A stretch of 64,000 nt of DNA from Pinus tabuliformis (GCA_031772625.1 CM062819.1:1229431070-1229495069), one strand, 5' to 3'; shown: positions 19,689 through 29,108, counted from the first letter of the stretch. The notes: generated from the sequence alone by a model not told the origin. Made by a program: numbers and translations.

Positions 19689-22600
19689 GTGGCGGAATTA
19701 CCGAGACAGTCCCGTAGACTTCGGGGCAAGTCTCCTGAGATTGTTACCGGAATAGATTTGTTAAGAAAACTCCATAAATCGCGGGGTGAATCTCCTGAAG
19801 ACATTCCGGGTCGTTTAGAAGGGTTAAAAGTCCTTGTAACTCCTCCTAGTGGCAGTAGAGTAGGTTCACCTGAAGAAGGAGAATCTTCCTTGGTAGTCCA
19901 TCCAGATTACCAAAGTTTAGGAACAGGTTACAATCCCGAAGCTGTTACAGTTTCCGAGCTTGCTGGTAGTTTTTCATCTGCCAGTGAAACAGGCGAAGAA
20001 CCTGAAATTTCCGAACCTGTTACTCCAACTCCTAGTGTTCCTGATTCACCAAGAATAGAAAGAATTATCACCGAAAATCTTCCTGTTGGATTAATTGCTA
20101 TAGAAGAACTTGTTCCAGAGGAAGAAATAGGCGTTTCTGATTCTGAAGATCTAATTACCCTTGATCTAAGGGAGCGTGAATCCATCTTTTACAGTCCTCC
20201 TAGGAGTGAATCTTGGTACCTTGCATTAACCAATTTTTTAGACAACTCAGTAGGTTTTTCTACACCTCGTACTCCTTTTCCACCTAGAGGAATTCATTCT
20301 CCTGTAAATATGTCTGGTCAGTCATCTGTGTTTTCGCAAAGTCCCGAATCATTTTTACATGGCGGTCCTTCTGTTCCTACTGGGTATCAATCACTTTCTG
20401 GTACCTTTGCGGGAGCATCTCCTCAACCCATTGATCATGGGTTATTAGTTGGAAACAGTGGTAATGTACCATTGAGTATAGGTGACGTTTATATGATGTC
20501 AGGTTCAACTCCCATTAGCCAACCTCAAGGTGGCCAATTACCGCCTGGGGGGCAACCTTCGTTAATGCCTGGGGGGCAACCTCAAGGTACTTCATTCGTG
20601 ACTGGGGGGCAACCTCAAGGGTATCAACCCCAGCCTCAATATGTACCCCAAAATCAACCTCAGTATCAATATCAACCTCAAGGATGGCAACCTCAAGGAT
20701 GGCAACCCCAAGGGTATCAACCCCAAGGGTACCAACCTCAAGGATACCAACCCCAAGGTCAAGGTCAACCCCAGTACTCGTATTTACCTCAAGGTTATCA
20801 ATACCCTGGTCAAGGTTATCAACCACCTCAAGGGCAATCATATGGGACTGCACCTTACAATTATCAACCCTATCCTCAATACGGCTATGGATCTCAGTAT
20901 CCTCAACCTGTTACGAGTCAATACCCTGGAATGTTAACATGGGATCCGTCACAGGGTCAACAGATGTCGCAACAGTCGGTACCTCAAGCAGGACAACCTG
21001 CAGTTCCTGGTCCACCCCAGCAACCGCAACCTGTCCAGTCAAGTGTTCAGACCCCTGTAACTTCCGTAGTTTCTCAGCCGCCAATTGCACCTAGTACTCC
21101 ACCTCACACGGCTGCAGCAACTACCGCTTCATCTACCATGCTTACTTCCGGAGTATCGGCAGCTCCGGTTTCTACTGTCCCTGTAACCACTCCTCAGACA
21201 TCTGTACCGTTGTCTGGACCTACGGTTCAAACCACAGTCCAGATGCCTGCAGGTCAACCTGGTACAAGTACGGTTGTTACTACTCAACCTCAATTTGTTC
21301 AACCTCCGTACCAGGGACAGTATCAACCTGGGCAAGCTGCCCAACAACCGGTTTACCAGTATCAACCGTATCCTGGGTACACTTATCAACAACCTCAGCA
21401 ACCCCAGTACGGTCCGGTTAATCCTGGTTTTCCAGGAGGATATAATATCCCAAATGCGACTCCTGTTCCTAGTTATCCTGGATATCCTCCTCCTGGGGCT
21501 GGTATTGTGACTCAGAGTTTTAGAGATCCTAACCGGCAGTTACCGTTTATTGCGACTTTAGATTTACCCGACTTGACGCGCCTAACGAACGATCCAATTC
21601 AATATCTTCAGTTCTGGCCGCCAATGCCAAATAAGTTGCCCAGCGATATACCCAAGTTCGAAGGTAAGTCTGGAGAGGATCCGTCTAATCACGTGATGAC
21701 TTACCACCTCTGGTGTGCATCAAATTCCATCTCAGATGATTCCATCCGCTTACGTCTTTTCCAGCGTACACTCATTGGTCTCGCGGCCAAGTGGTACATT
21801 GAGTTACCACGGGCCTCTTTTTACAACTTTAGCCAGTTAGCTACGTCGTTCTTAACTCATTTTCAGTTACCAGTCAGATACGATAATGGTACAGAATTAT
21901 TAACTTCGCTAAAACAATCGACATCCACGTACATTTCTGATCACATTCATGAGTGGAGACGTCGAAGAAGATTAGTGAAAGTTTTTATCCCGGACCAAAT
22001 CTTAGCTGAATGGTTTGTCAAATCATTATTACCAAGAATTACTGAAGATGTAGCTAAGGCCGGAGTAGTTACTGAGGAGCAAGTCATTGCTCAGGCACAA
22101 TACCTTGACTTAGTTTACACTCAGTCGGGTACGTTACACGAGAAAATTCCGGATCTTCCAAAGTCAAACCAAATCGCTGCTGCTCCTTCGGGATCTCATG
22201 CCGCTGATGGTATGATTGGTATCGTGACTACGAAGAGTAAGAAGAAGTCTTCCAAGACCTCCAATACTCCAATTATCACTTTGCCTGATTCTCCGACAGG
22301 AGAGTCTTCTCCTCCTGAACTTACCGCCGACATTCACGCTGTAGAGTCATCTACGGCCAAATCAAAAAACGGTGGAAAGAAGAAAGGAAAGAAGAAGGCT
22401 AAAGCAGACAAGGCTCCAAAGGAGAAAACGGAAAAGTCGGAAACCAATGACGAAAAACGCAAACCTCGATATCCTTGTCTCATTTGTGAAGAAGATCATT
22501 TTACGAGAGATTGCCCTCATCGGGCCGAGGTAGTGAAAATAGTCAAAGGTTCTCCCACTCCTGCTGTGTTAAAAAATCCATTTCCAGAGCAGGAGAATAA

Positions 22601-24287
22601 GATGATAGGTTCTTCTTCGAATGCCAGTGAAGAACCCATTTTGATGATGTCTCATGTCAGGATTGCGACTCGATCGCAAGATTATGGTAGTAAGGCTCCT
22701 GTTGATGGTAAGGAAGCAGAATCTTCTCACTCTAACCCATCAACCTCAGCTCCTGGTTCCGATCCACTACAGATCGAAAAACCTAACCCAGACTTAGTGA
22801 TTAAGCCGCCCGCCAAGGGTGTACTTCGAAGGTCTGCTTTCAATCCACATGCGAGAGCAGCCCAGAATTACAACATTGTTGAGGACTTAGCTGTTTCACC
22901 TTCAGCAATGTCGGCACTCGAAGTGCTGCAATCATGTCCAGCACAACGAAAATTGCTTTTGTCGGCTATCGGAGCTGTCGATGTTCAGGACCCGAACCTA
23001 ATGATCTTTGATCTAGAAAATAGTACACCACGTCTCCCCCATCAAATGGCTTTCCAAATTCCAGTGATAGTCAAAAACAGGCCTATTCATCGGACTGTGA
23101 TTGATGAGGGAGCTTCTACGTGTATTATGTCGATTCAATGTTGGAGATCGCTTGGTTCTCCTTCGTTGAACCAATCCCCCACCATCCTTAAGGCCTTTGA
23201 TGGCCGTGGGTTCCGTCCGTTTGGTATTCTACAAGAATTGCCTATAGGGGTCGAAGGTAAAACCGTTAGTCTGGATGTGGAAGTGGTTGATGCCCCTCTA
23301 GACTACAACCTTCTTTTGGGTCGAAGTTGGTCATATGCTATGACAGCGGTCGTTTCATCGGTCTTCAGAGTCATTAAGTTTCCACATAACGGTAAGATCG
23401 TGACTATTGATCAGCTGACATACTTTTCATCCGATCCAGCCTCTTTAGAGAGTATTCAACATGTTGGTAAAACGACAATCCCTTATAGGGACATTGGTGT
23501 AGGTTTAGTTAAGGATTCCGGTTTACTGGGAACTTTTCCTCTCCCTCCACTCAATGCAGACCCTTCGTTTGCAACGATTCATATGATCACGTCAGAAAAC
23601 ATTATTTATGATGATCCTTGGTATGTTCCCTCTGACTCTGAGCTAGACTCACTCGGTGATGTTATGCCGTTGAGTCCGTATGAGATTGCTTATGAAGCTC
23701 TTATGTCTTTTACCGATTTTCATTCAACCGAAACTGACCAAATGAATGTGGTCAGTGAAGAGTCACTTTTCACCTCACCCTTAGAACGGATAACGTTTCC
23801 CGAAGAAGTGTCATCTGACGAACAACTTCGCGAAATCCTAAGTGTAGATGATCTACCATGGGAAGATCTCCATCACAGATCTTCGTTTTTACCTAAGGAT
23901 GATGCATTTGAAAATGATTTTTCATCTATCTTTACCGCTGAATATGTCAAAGACGCTCAGGATCCAACGAAACATTCTGATTCAGAGCTGAATTTAGGGA
24001 ATATTTCTCGTACTATTCCCATTGATATTTCAGTGAAGCCCGGAATCGAGGAGAACATTCATATAGGTGCCGCATGTACTGAAGAAGAAATCCAAACTTA
24101 CAAGGCCCTATTCCAAGAATTCCGCGACGTGTTTGCCTGGTCTTACGAGGAAATGCCAGGAATTGATCCTGCCATTGTTGTTCATGAAATAAAACCTACC
24201 CGGATGCTAAACCCATTCGGCAACGGTTGCGTCAGATTCACCCTCGAAAAGCGGCTGCGATTAAAGCAGAAGTCGAAAAGCTGTTGA
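19689..24287 (+). CDS. gag-pro: Gag-protease polyprotein of the young Tat element
   Basis: A 1532-codon frame with no stops. Residues 1-210 are charged and Ser/Pro-rich, starting with Arg-rich RQSRRLRGK. Residues about 280-420 and 535-605 are low-complexity Q/P/Y/G-rich with tandem YQPQG-type repeats. The Gag core spans about 645-790 (LPSDIPKFEGKSGEDP, then RTLIGLAAKWYIELP). A Lys-rich linker precedes the zinc knuckle CLICEEDHFTRDC at about 930-942. The protease spans about 1110-1230 with active-site IDEGAS (Asp near 1139) and APLDYNLLLGR. The first codon is GTG; an in-frame stop lies at 19671 and the first ATG is codon 208. Either a non-AUG start, a mutated ATG or upstream splicing must be assumed. 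The frame ends 61 bases into the pol frame, having passed a one-base frame break near 24192. Confidence 0.92.
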   Translation: MAELPRQSRRLRGKSPEIVTGIDLLRKLHKSRGESPEDIPGRLEGLKVLVTPPSGSRVGSPEEGESSLVVHPDYQSLGTGYNPEAVTVSELAGSFSSASETGEEPEISEPVTPTPSVPDSPRIERIITENLPVGLIAIEELVPEEEIGVSDSEDLITLDLRERESIFYSPPRSESWYLALTNFLDNSVGFSTPRTPFPPRGIHSPVNMSGQSSVFSQSPESFLHGGPSVPTGYQSLSGTFAGASPQPIDHGLLVGNSGNVPLSIGDVYMMSGSTPISQPQGGQLPPGGQPSLMPGGQPQGTSFVTGGQPQGYQPQPQYVPQNQPQYQYQPQGWQPQGWQPQGYQPQGYQPQGYQPQGQGQPQYSYLPQGYQYPGQGYQPPQGQSYGTAPYNYQPYPQYGYGSQYPQPVTSQYPGMLTWDPSQGQQMSQQSVPQAGQPAVPGPPQQPQPVQSSVQTPVTSVVSQPPIAPSTPPHTAAATTASSTMLTSGVSAAPVSTVPVTTPQTSVPLSGPTVQTTVQMPAGQPGTSTVVTTQPQFVQPPYQGQYQPGQAAQQPVYQYQPYPGYTYQQPQQPQYGPVNPGFPGGYNIPNATPVPSYPGYPPPGAGIVTQSFRDPNRQLPFIATLDLPDLTRLTNDPIQYLQFWPPMPNKLPSDIPKFEGKSGEDPSNHVMTYHLWCASNSISDDSIRLRLFQRTLIGLAAKWYIELPRASFYNFSQLATSFLTHFQLPVRYDNGTELLTSLKQSTSTYISDHIHEWRRRRRLVKVFIPDQILAEWFVKSLLPRITEDVAKAGVVTEEQVIAQAQYLDLVYTQSGTLHEKIPDLPKSNQIAAAPSGSHAADGMIGIVTTKSKKKSSKTSNTPIITLPDSPTGESSPPELTADIHAVESSTAKSKNGGKKKGKKKAKADKAPKEKTEKSETNDEKRKPRYPCLICEEDHFTRDCPHRAEVVKIVKGSPTPAVLKNPFPEQENKMIGSSSNASEEPILMMSHVRIATRSQDYGSKAPVDGKEAESSHSNPSTSAPGSDPLQIEKPNPDLVIKPPAKGVLRRSAFNPHARAAQNYNIVEDLAVSPSAMSALEVLQSCPAQRKLLLSAIGAVDVQDPNLMIFDLENSTPRLPHQMAFQIPVIVKNRPIHRTVIDEGASTCIMSIQCWRSLGSPSLNQSPTILKAFDGRGFRPFGILQELPIGVEGKTVSLDVEVVDAPLDYNLLLGRSWSYAMTAVVSSVFRVIKFPHNGKIVTIDQLTYFSSDPASLESIQHVGKTTIPYRDIGVGLVKDSGLLGTFPLPPLNADPSFATIHMITSENIIYDDPWYVPSDSELDSLGDVMPLSPYEIAYEALMSFTDFHSTETDQMNVVSEESLFTSPLERITFPEEVSSDEQLREILSVDDLPWEDLHHRSSFLPKDDAFENDFSSIFTAEYVKDAQDPTKHSDSELNLGNISRTIPIDISVKPGIEENIHIGAACTEEEIQTYKALFQEFRDVFAWSYEEMPGIDPAIVVHEIKPTRMLNPFGNGCVRFTLEKRLRLKQKSKSC
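24189..24195 (+). other. Gag-Pol frame break at an A-run
   Basis: In the Gag frame the codons here are ATA AAA CCT. The pol frame, whose continuation encodes the conserved stretch before RT, is entered by moving back one base at the AAA (24192-24194). That lets the same tRNA re-pair on AAA. Either this is a -1 slippage site or one A has been lost from a five-A run. Confidence 0.6.
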
Positions 24288-26788
24288 AAGCAGGTTTCAT
24301 TTATCCGATCCCGTTAACGGATTGGGTATCGAATATTGTTCCCGTCAATAAAAAACAAGGAACAATAAGAATCTGTATCGACTATAGGGATATCAATCGA
24401 GCTTGTCCAAAAGACAACTATCCTACGCCTTATATCGATCAAATTATTGATGATTGTGCCGGAAGTGAGATGTTTTCCTTCATGGATGGTTTCTCAGGCT
24501 ATAATCAAATCAATATTCTACCTGCCGATCAACCAAAAACGGCATTCATTTGTCCATGGGGGACATTTGCTTATTGCAAATTACCTTTTGGACTTAAGAA
24601 TGCCGGGGCCACTTTTCAACGGGCGATGTCTTATGCATTTCATGACATCAAGCACATTGTGCAACCCTATCTCGATGATTTGCCTGCTCATTCTTTACAT
24701 CGAGCTGATCACCTTGTCCACCTACGAGCAATCTTTATGAGGTGTAGGCATTATCGAATTCGGTTGAATCCCCACAAGTGTGTTTTCTGTATAGAAACAG
24801 GTCGATTGCTGGGATTTGTTGTTTCAAAAGCCGGCATTCGCGTCGATCCCTCGAAAGTCGAGGCTATCATCAAATTGCCTCCTCCTTCGAGTTTGCGCCA
24901 ACTCCAAAGTTTGCAAGGGAAAGCGAACTTTTTACGCCGATTCATCCCAAACTACGCCGAGGTCACTAAAGGTTTTACACGGTTGTTGAAACAGAACGCA
25001 CAATTCTTTTGGGACGAGATTGCCCAACAATCTTTTGATGCACTTAAACACGCGTTGACCCATGCACCGTTATTGCATCCTCCCAACTACAACCAGGACT
25101 ACTTCTTATACCTCGCAGCTTCGCATTCCACCATTGGAATGGTGTTAGTTCAAGAAGATGAATTCAAAGCAGAGCATGTGATATATTATCTTAGTAGAAC
25201 CTTAAATCCCACTGAGTTAAAATATTCGCATGTGGAGAAATTGGCCCTGGCAGCCGTTCAAGCTGTCCAGCGTTTTCGTCACTACATTCTTCTTCGCAAA
25301 ACTACGGTTATTTCGGATTGCAACCCTATGATTTATATTTTGACAAAACAACTGCTAGGGGGCAAGTACTCTAAATGGATTGTTATCCTGCAAGAGTTCG
25401 ACTTGGAGTTCGAGAAGTCCAAGTCTAAGAAATCTTTAGTTTTTGCGGAATTGATGTGTGATTTCCCGAGTGCTGACACAGAGACTGTGGCAGAGGAGTC
25501 CATTGCGGACGAATCTTTGTTTCTTATTAGCACTTTAGATCCGTGGTATGGGGATATAATCATCTATCTCCAAACCCAAACCTTTCGGCCTGAAGCTTCC
25601 AAGGAAGACCGTCGAAAAATTCGGTTTCGATCCCAGCAATACAGAATTATTGGAGATACACTTTATCGCCGGGGGGCAGACTTAGTTTTTCGACGTTGTT
25701 TAACTCACGATAAGGCTGAAAGAGTTTTGAATGATTGTCACTCTGGAGCATGTGGCGGTCATATGTCTGGGTATGCCACAGCTCAGAAGGTGTTGCGCGC
25801 TGGCTATTTCTGGCCGTCTATGTTTAAAGATTGTATCCTTGCCGTCAGAACATGCCACAACTGTCAAGTGTTTGATCGAAAGATGCGCGCTCCACCTGCT
25901 CCTCTCCACCCTATAATTGCCGCTGGTCCATTCGCCAAATGGGGCATTGACTTTATTACTTGTAACCCTCACTCGGCCGGGGGGCATGCGTATATCATCC
26001 TCGCGGTTGATTATTTTACAAAATGGGCCGAGGCGATGCCTACATTCGACGCAAGCGGCAAGACAGCTGCAGTTTTCGTATTCAATCATATCATAACTAG
26101 GTTTGGTGTCCCACAAGCAATCATTACTGACCATGGGAGCCATTTTCGAAACGTCATGATGACTGAGCTTACAAGCCAGCTTGGTTTGCGCCACGATAGC
26201 TCTACTCCTTATTATCCGCAAGCCAACGGTTTGGTTGAGTCAATCAACAAAGTTCTAGTCATCATGATTCGACGGATCATTGGTATCCATCGAACGAATT
26301 GGCATAACATGTTATTTTCGGCGCTATGGGCATATCGAACTTCAGTGAAAAATTCAACAGGTTTCACCCCTTTCCAGCTAGTTTATGGCTTAGAAGCTGT
26401 GTTACCTATTGAATGCGAAATCCCATCACTTCAAATGGCTGTCGAATTACTTCCAGCTACTTCCGAAGAGGAGAAACGGTTATTATACTTGGCTAAATTA
26501 GATGAGACTCGACGTGACGCTACTTTAGCTATCGAGACTCACGCGAAACGAATGAAAGCTCAGTATGATAAAAATGTAACCCCTCGAAGTTTTTCGGAAG
26601 GAGACCTAGTACTATTATATGATCAAGCTAACGATAAGCTAGGTGCCGGAAAATTCGTTCCCATGTGGCATGGGCCCTACATTGTAAAGCGAAAGCTAGC
26701 AAAAGGGGCTTATGAGTTAGTTGATTTTGATGGGGACTCTTTGGGTAAACCCAGAAATGGACTTTACCTAAAGAGGTATTATGCTTAA
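24194..26788 (+). CDS. pol: Pol: reverse transcriptase, degenerate RNase H, integrase
   Basis: Open from the frame break to TAA at 26786, with no internal stops. RT: AAIKAEVEKLLKAGFIYPI, RICIDYRDINRACPKDNYPTP, DGFSGYNQI and catalytic YLDD at 24668-24679. RNase H (about 25090-25420): the usual first catalytic Asp position reads LYLAASHSTIGM, with Ala, so this domain is probably inactive, as in other Tat elements. Integrase: HSGACGGH and CHNC zinc-binding part (about 25740-25870), core Asp in GIDFIT near 25945, Asp in IITDHGSHF near 26126, Glu in VESINK near 26235. The C-terminal GDLVLLYDQ and MWHGPYIVKRKL segments have no chromodomain. There is no ATG at the head, so it depends on a Gag-Pol fusion or another start. 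Confidence 0.93.
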   Translation, partial: TYPDAKPIRQRLRQIHPRKAAAIKAEVEKLLKAGFIYPIPLTDWVSNIVPVNKKQGTIRICIDYRDINRACPKDNYPTPYIDQIIDDCAGSEMFSFMDGFSGYNQINILPADQPKTAFICPWGTFAYCKLPFGLKNAGATFQRAMSYAFHDIKHIVQPYLDDLPAHSLHRADHLVHLRAIFMRCRHYRIRLNPHKCVFCIETGRLLGFVVSKAGIRVDPSKVEAIIKLPPPSSLRQLQSLQGKANFLRRFIPNYAEVTKGFTRLLKQNAQFFWDEIAQQSFDALKHALTHAPLLHPPNYNQDYFLYLAASHSTIGMVLVQEDEFKAEHVIYYLSRTLNPTELKYSHVEKLALAAVQAVQRFRHYILLRKTTVISDCNPMIYILTKQLLGGKYSKWIVILQEFDLEFEKSKSKKSLVFAELMCDFPSADTETVAEESIADESLFLISTLDPWYGDIIIYLQTQTFRPEASKEDRRKIRFRSQQYRIIGDTLYRRGADLVFRRCLTHDKAERVLNDCHSGACGGHMSGYATAQKVLRAGYFWPSMFKDCILAVRTCHNCQVFDRKMRAPPAPLHPIIAAGPFAKWGIDFITCNPHSAGGHAYIILAVDYFTKWAEAMPTFDASGKTAAVFVFNHIITRFGVPQAIITDHGSHFRNVMMTELTSQLGLRHDSSTPYYPQANGLVESINKVLVIMIRRIIGIHRTNWHNMLFSALWAYRTSVKNSTGFTPFQLVYGLEAVLPIECEIPSLQMAVELLPATSEEEKRLLYLAKLDETRRDATLAIETHAKRMKAQYDKNVTPRSFSEGDLVLLYDQANDKLGAGKFVPMWHGPYIVKRKLAKGAYELVDFDGDSLGKPRNGLYLKRYYA

Positions 26789-26911
26789 AATGATGGGTAT
26801 GGAGAAATTTTTAGATAGGTTAGATTTCCTTTCTAGCTAGCAAGTGTGTTAGTTTAGTCAGTGTGCTTAGCTTAGCGAGTGTGGTTTTTCGTCATTATTC
26901 TGGCTTATCTT

Positions 26912-26933
26912 GGTTTTACTCTTGATATTGTAG
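26912..26933 (+). other. Acceptor-like stretch directly before the second RNase H
   Basis: A T-rich run ends in ATTGTAG, immediately followed by ATGTCG. The Gag frame is preceded by a similar run ending in TTGTAG at 19673. This would suit a spliced subgenomic mRNA for the downstream frame. Inference only. Confidence 0.35.
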
Positions 26934-27350
26934 ATGTCGACGCCTCTCCAAACATACATTGGATTTGCTGATGGTGCTTGTCGTAATACACGGAATATCT
27001 CTTCCGCAGCTTGGGTTATCTATTCGCCCTCTGACGAGTTAGTTTCTATGCATGGGGTAAGCCTCGGTCAAACAACGAATAACATTGCAGAATACAGCGC
27101 AGTGGTTGAATTATTATCCGAATCTATTTCATTTGGAATTCGACGTTTGATAGTGAGGTTAGATTCTGAACTTGTTGTATTACAGCTTAATAGAGTTTAT
27201 GCCATTAGAAATCCTGTGTTATTAAGGTTGTTTTTGAGAGTGCGTCTCTTGGAACGTGAATTTGATTACATTGAATATCAACATATTCCAAGGTCTTTGA
27301 ATACATTAGCAGATGCAATTGCTTCTCGAATGTTGGACAGACATTTATAA
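26934..27350 (+). CDS. aRNH: Additional archaeal-type RNase H (aRNH)
   Basis: 138 codons from a real ATG, 145 bp after the pol stop. It shows the four catalytic acidic positions of the archaeal/plant-type RNase H fold: Asp in GFADGACR, Glu in NNIAEYSAVV, Asp in VRLDSELVV and Asp in LADAIAS. Plant Tat-lineage elements are known to carry a second RNase H of this type beside a degenerate canonical one. The canonical domain in this pol lacks its first Asp, so this protein probably supplies the activity. Unusually, it is a separate frame after integrase rather than fused into pol. Expression would need splicing, reinitiation or its own transcript. Confidence 0.85.
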   Translation: MSTPLQTYIGFADGACRNTRNISSAAWVIYSPSDELVSMHGVSLGQTTNNIAEYSAVVELLSESISFGIRRLIVRLDSELVVLQLNRVYAIRNPVLLRLFLRVRLLEREFDYIEYQHIPRSLNTLADAIASRMLDRHL

Positions 27351-27551
27351 TAATCATGCAAGTAAATTTAAAAACATTTCATCATACATGTTAAACAAGA
27401 TAAGCCGGTAATAGTGATATATATATAGGTAGAAGTGTGTCAAAAATATATACATCGTCTTCGATCATAGGTTTAAAACACCTTATGATCGGCAAAATGA
27501 TAGTGCAAAAAGTCAAAAATGTCACATGTGACTACAAAAGTGACTAGTCAA
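27351..27551. other. Short convergent spacer
   Basis: About 200 bp lie between the stop of the sense RNase H and the stop of the antisense gene. It contains AT-rich sequence and possible shared 3'-end signals; no clear motif. Confidence 0.3.
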
Positions 27552-28773
27552 TCACTGGTGGTGCTCTCTGTACGACACCACTGCGCGGGCTACCTTACGC
27601 AAAAATCTCCTAAACGGTCCAGGGACCGCGACTACGAAACGCTGAAGCCTGATAGGAATGTCGTCCATAGTAGTCTCAGGTATATCTGCCGTGAGACGCT
27701 CTAGATCATGCTCCAACTCAGCTAGTACGTCTGCAGCCGCGTCCTGTGGGGCCGGTACCGGTGCAGCTGGATGTAGTCTATCATAAGGCCGGAGGTTGGC
27801 TGGACGCTGTGGACCAACATCTGCATTTTGAAAAAGTTTACTATTAGTTTTGAGACGATATATATAAAAAAAATACAAAAAATACATAACTAGAAAACTT
27901 GTGAAAATAAAAAGTACCTCTGTCGTCCCATTGTTCTCCCTGTGGAAGAACCATGTCCGGATCACCTCTGAAATCCATTCCGGCATAAGGAAAGTCCTGT
28001 ATCGAAAAAACCTGGTCCTCTAACCAGTGAAGGTAACTATCTGAGAATCGAACCACCGCTGCGCCCTCGTCAGGATGCCGGGCCATCACCGCAACCCATC
28101 GTATCAGCTTTGGCTGCTGAGGACCCAACGTATCAACAGTGAGTTGCTGAGGGATCAGCATTGGAACTCTCTCCAAAGCAAAGCTCACGACTAGAGGCCC
28201 ATATCCAAAAGTCTTTAGTCGTCCGTTCTTTGCCTTGGTCAGTTGGCTCTTCATATGAGCCGACACAGCTTCACACCAGTTGAAAATGGTGCCTTGGTAA
28301 CAGTCAATTGCCATCCGCATTTGGGATCCGGAAGCAATATGTAAAGCGGCCGCGCCGCAAATTCTGGTAACCGTGAACGCTATGACTTTGAGTTCCGGTA
28401 GAATGATGTGTTTTATCTCTATGCCTTTCGAATGGTGAGCCCCAGGTGTGCACCACTCGTCACGGAGACTATCAAGGGATTGGCCACCCGGCCTAGTCCC
28501 CGCAAGACTAAGGTGCTCACCTCTGTTCGGCAAGCCAGTGAGAAAGTATACATCCGAGGGCTCTATCTCGAGCTGGTGCCCTCCTATGTAGAAGCATTGT
28601 TCTTGAACGTTCCATCGCTCAACCAGCCATTCCAAGAATCTTACCTGGCCCCTCATGCCCGGTATGGTCCAATATTTGTATAATCCGCATGCTCTTAGGG
28701 CATCCAGGGAAGGTTGATGATTTATTGCAGCTTCATCTTCCTCTACATGCTCTCTTTCTCTCCAGTCTAACAT
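27552..28773 (-). CDS. Antisense spliced gene, plant mobile domain (PMD)-like protein
   Basis: Exon 28773-27918 and exon 27820-27552 join in frame (856 + 269 = 1125 nt, 374 codons plus stop). The intron 27917-27821 has GT...AG ends (GAG|GTACTT, ATGCAG|AT), and the split codon becomes GAT. The protein has an acidic N-terminus, FLEWLVERW, then DVYFLTGLP. This spacing and these words resemble the aminotransferase-like plant mobile domain found in MAIN/MAIL proteins and in some transposons. The second exon is Pro/Ala-rich, then Leu/Arg-rich. It is convergent with the retroelement genes. The first ATG of the predicted spliced mRNA is this one. Extra antisense genes are known in Tat elements such as Grande. 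Gene structure is well supported; the PMD identity needs a profile search. Confidence 0.7.
27821..27917 (-). other. Intron 2 of the antisense gene
   Basis: 97 bp, donor GAG|GTACTT, T-rich body, acceptor CAAAATGCAG. Removing it joins two open frames with correct phase. Without removal, the first frame ends within the intron in unrelated residues. Confidence 0.65.
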
Positions 28774-28783
28774 GATTAATGCC

Positions 28784-29108
28784 CTGCATATCAAAAATAG
28801 CAATTAGAAATTGATTTGGGAATTTTTGGTGGTTTTTTGAGAGAGTTGGGGTTTTGAAATGCGCGTTTCTCGGAAGACGCACCCCGGCTTTGTAGCACAG
28901 GGCGCCCGGACGCGGCTGGCCTGAAGGCGGACCGCGTCTTCCGACCGTTTTCCCGTATGAGAAAAAGTCGGGGGACGCGGTTCACCCGAAGGGCACCCGC
29001 GTCCGCCGAGAGGCGCATTCCAAAAAAAAAACCCTCCCAAAAAATGAAACTAAAACCTAAAAATTAATTCTAAACGGATAGAAATGCAGAGTAGGATGTG
29101 TAAAATAC
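28784..29108 (-). other. 5'UTR intron of the antisense gene, GC-rich
   Basis: Donor AACCAG|GTATTT at 29108 and acceptor TTTTGATATGCAG at 28784. It would remove all upstream ATGs of this region, leaving none before the ATG at 28773. Inside is a GC-rich block (about 28862-29015) with the inverted repeat GGAAGACGC (28872-28880) and GCGTCTTCC (28934-28942). Confidence 0.5.

Noticed and set aside
20515-21401. Several open frames of 78-136 codons overlapping the Gag repeat region on both strands
   Set aside because: Tandem CCTCAAGG-type repeats keep other frames open by chance; the composition is mirror low complexity.
25700-26221. 173-codon open frame antisense to integrase
   Set aside because: A shadow of the well-supported integrase coding frame; no independent motif or promoter.
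28791-29040. Two overlapping minus-strand frames of 75-78 codons upstream of the PMD-like gene
   Set aside because: They lie inside the predicted 5' intron and are open because of GC-rich sequence; no ATG remains upstream after splicing.
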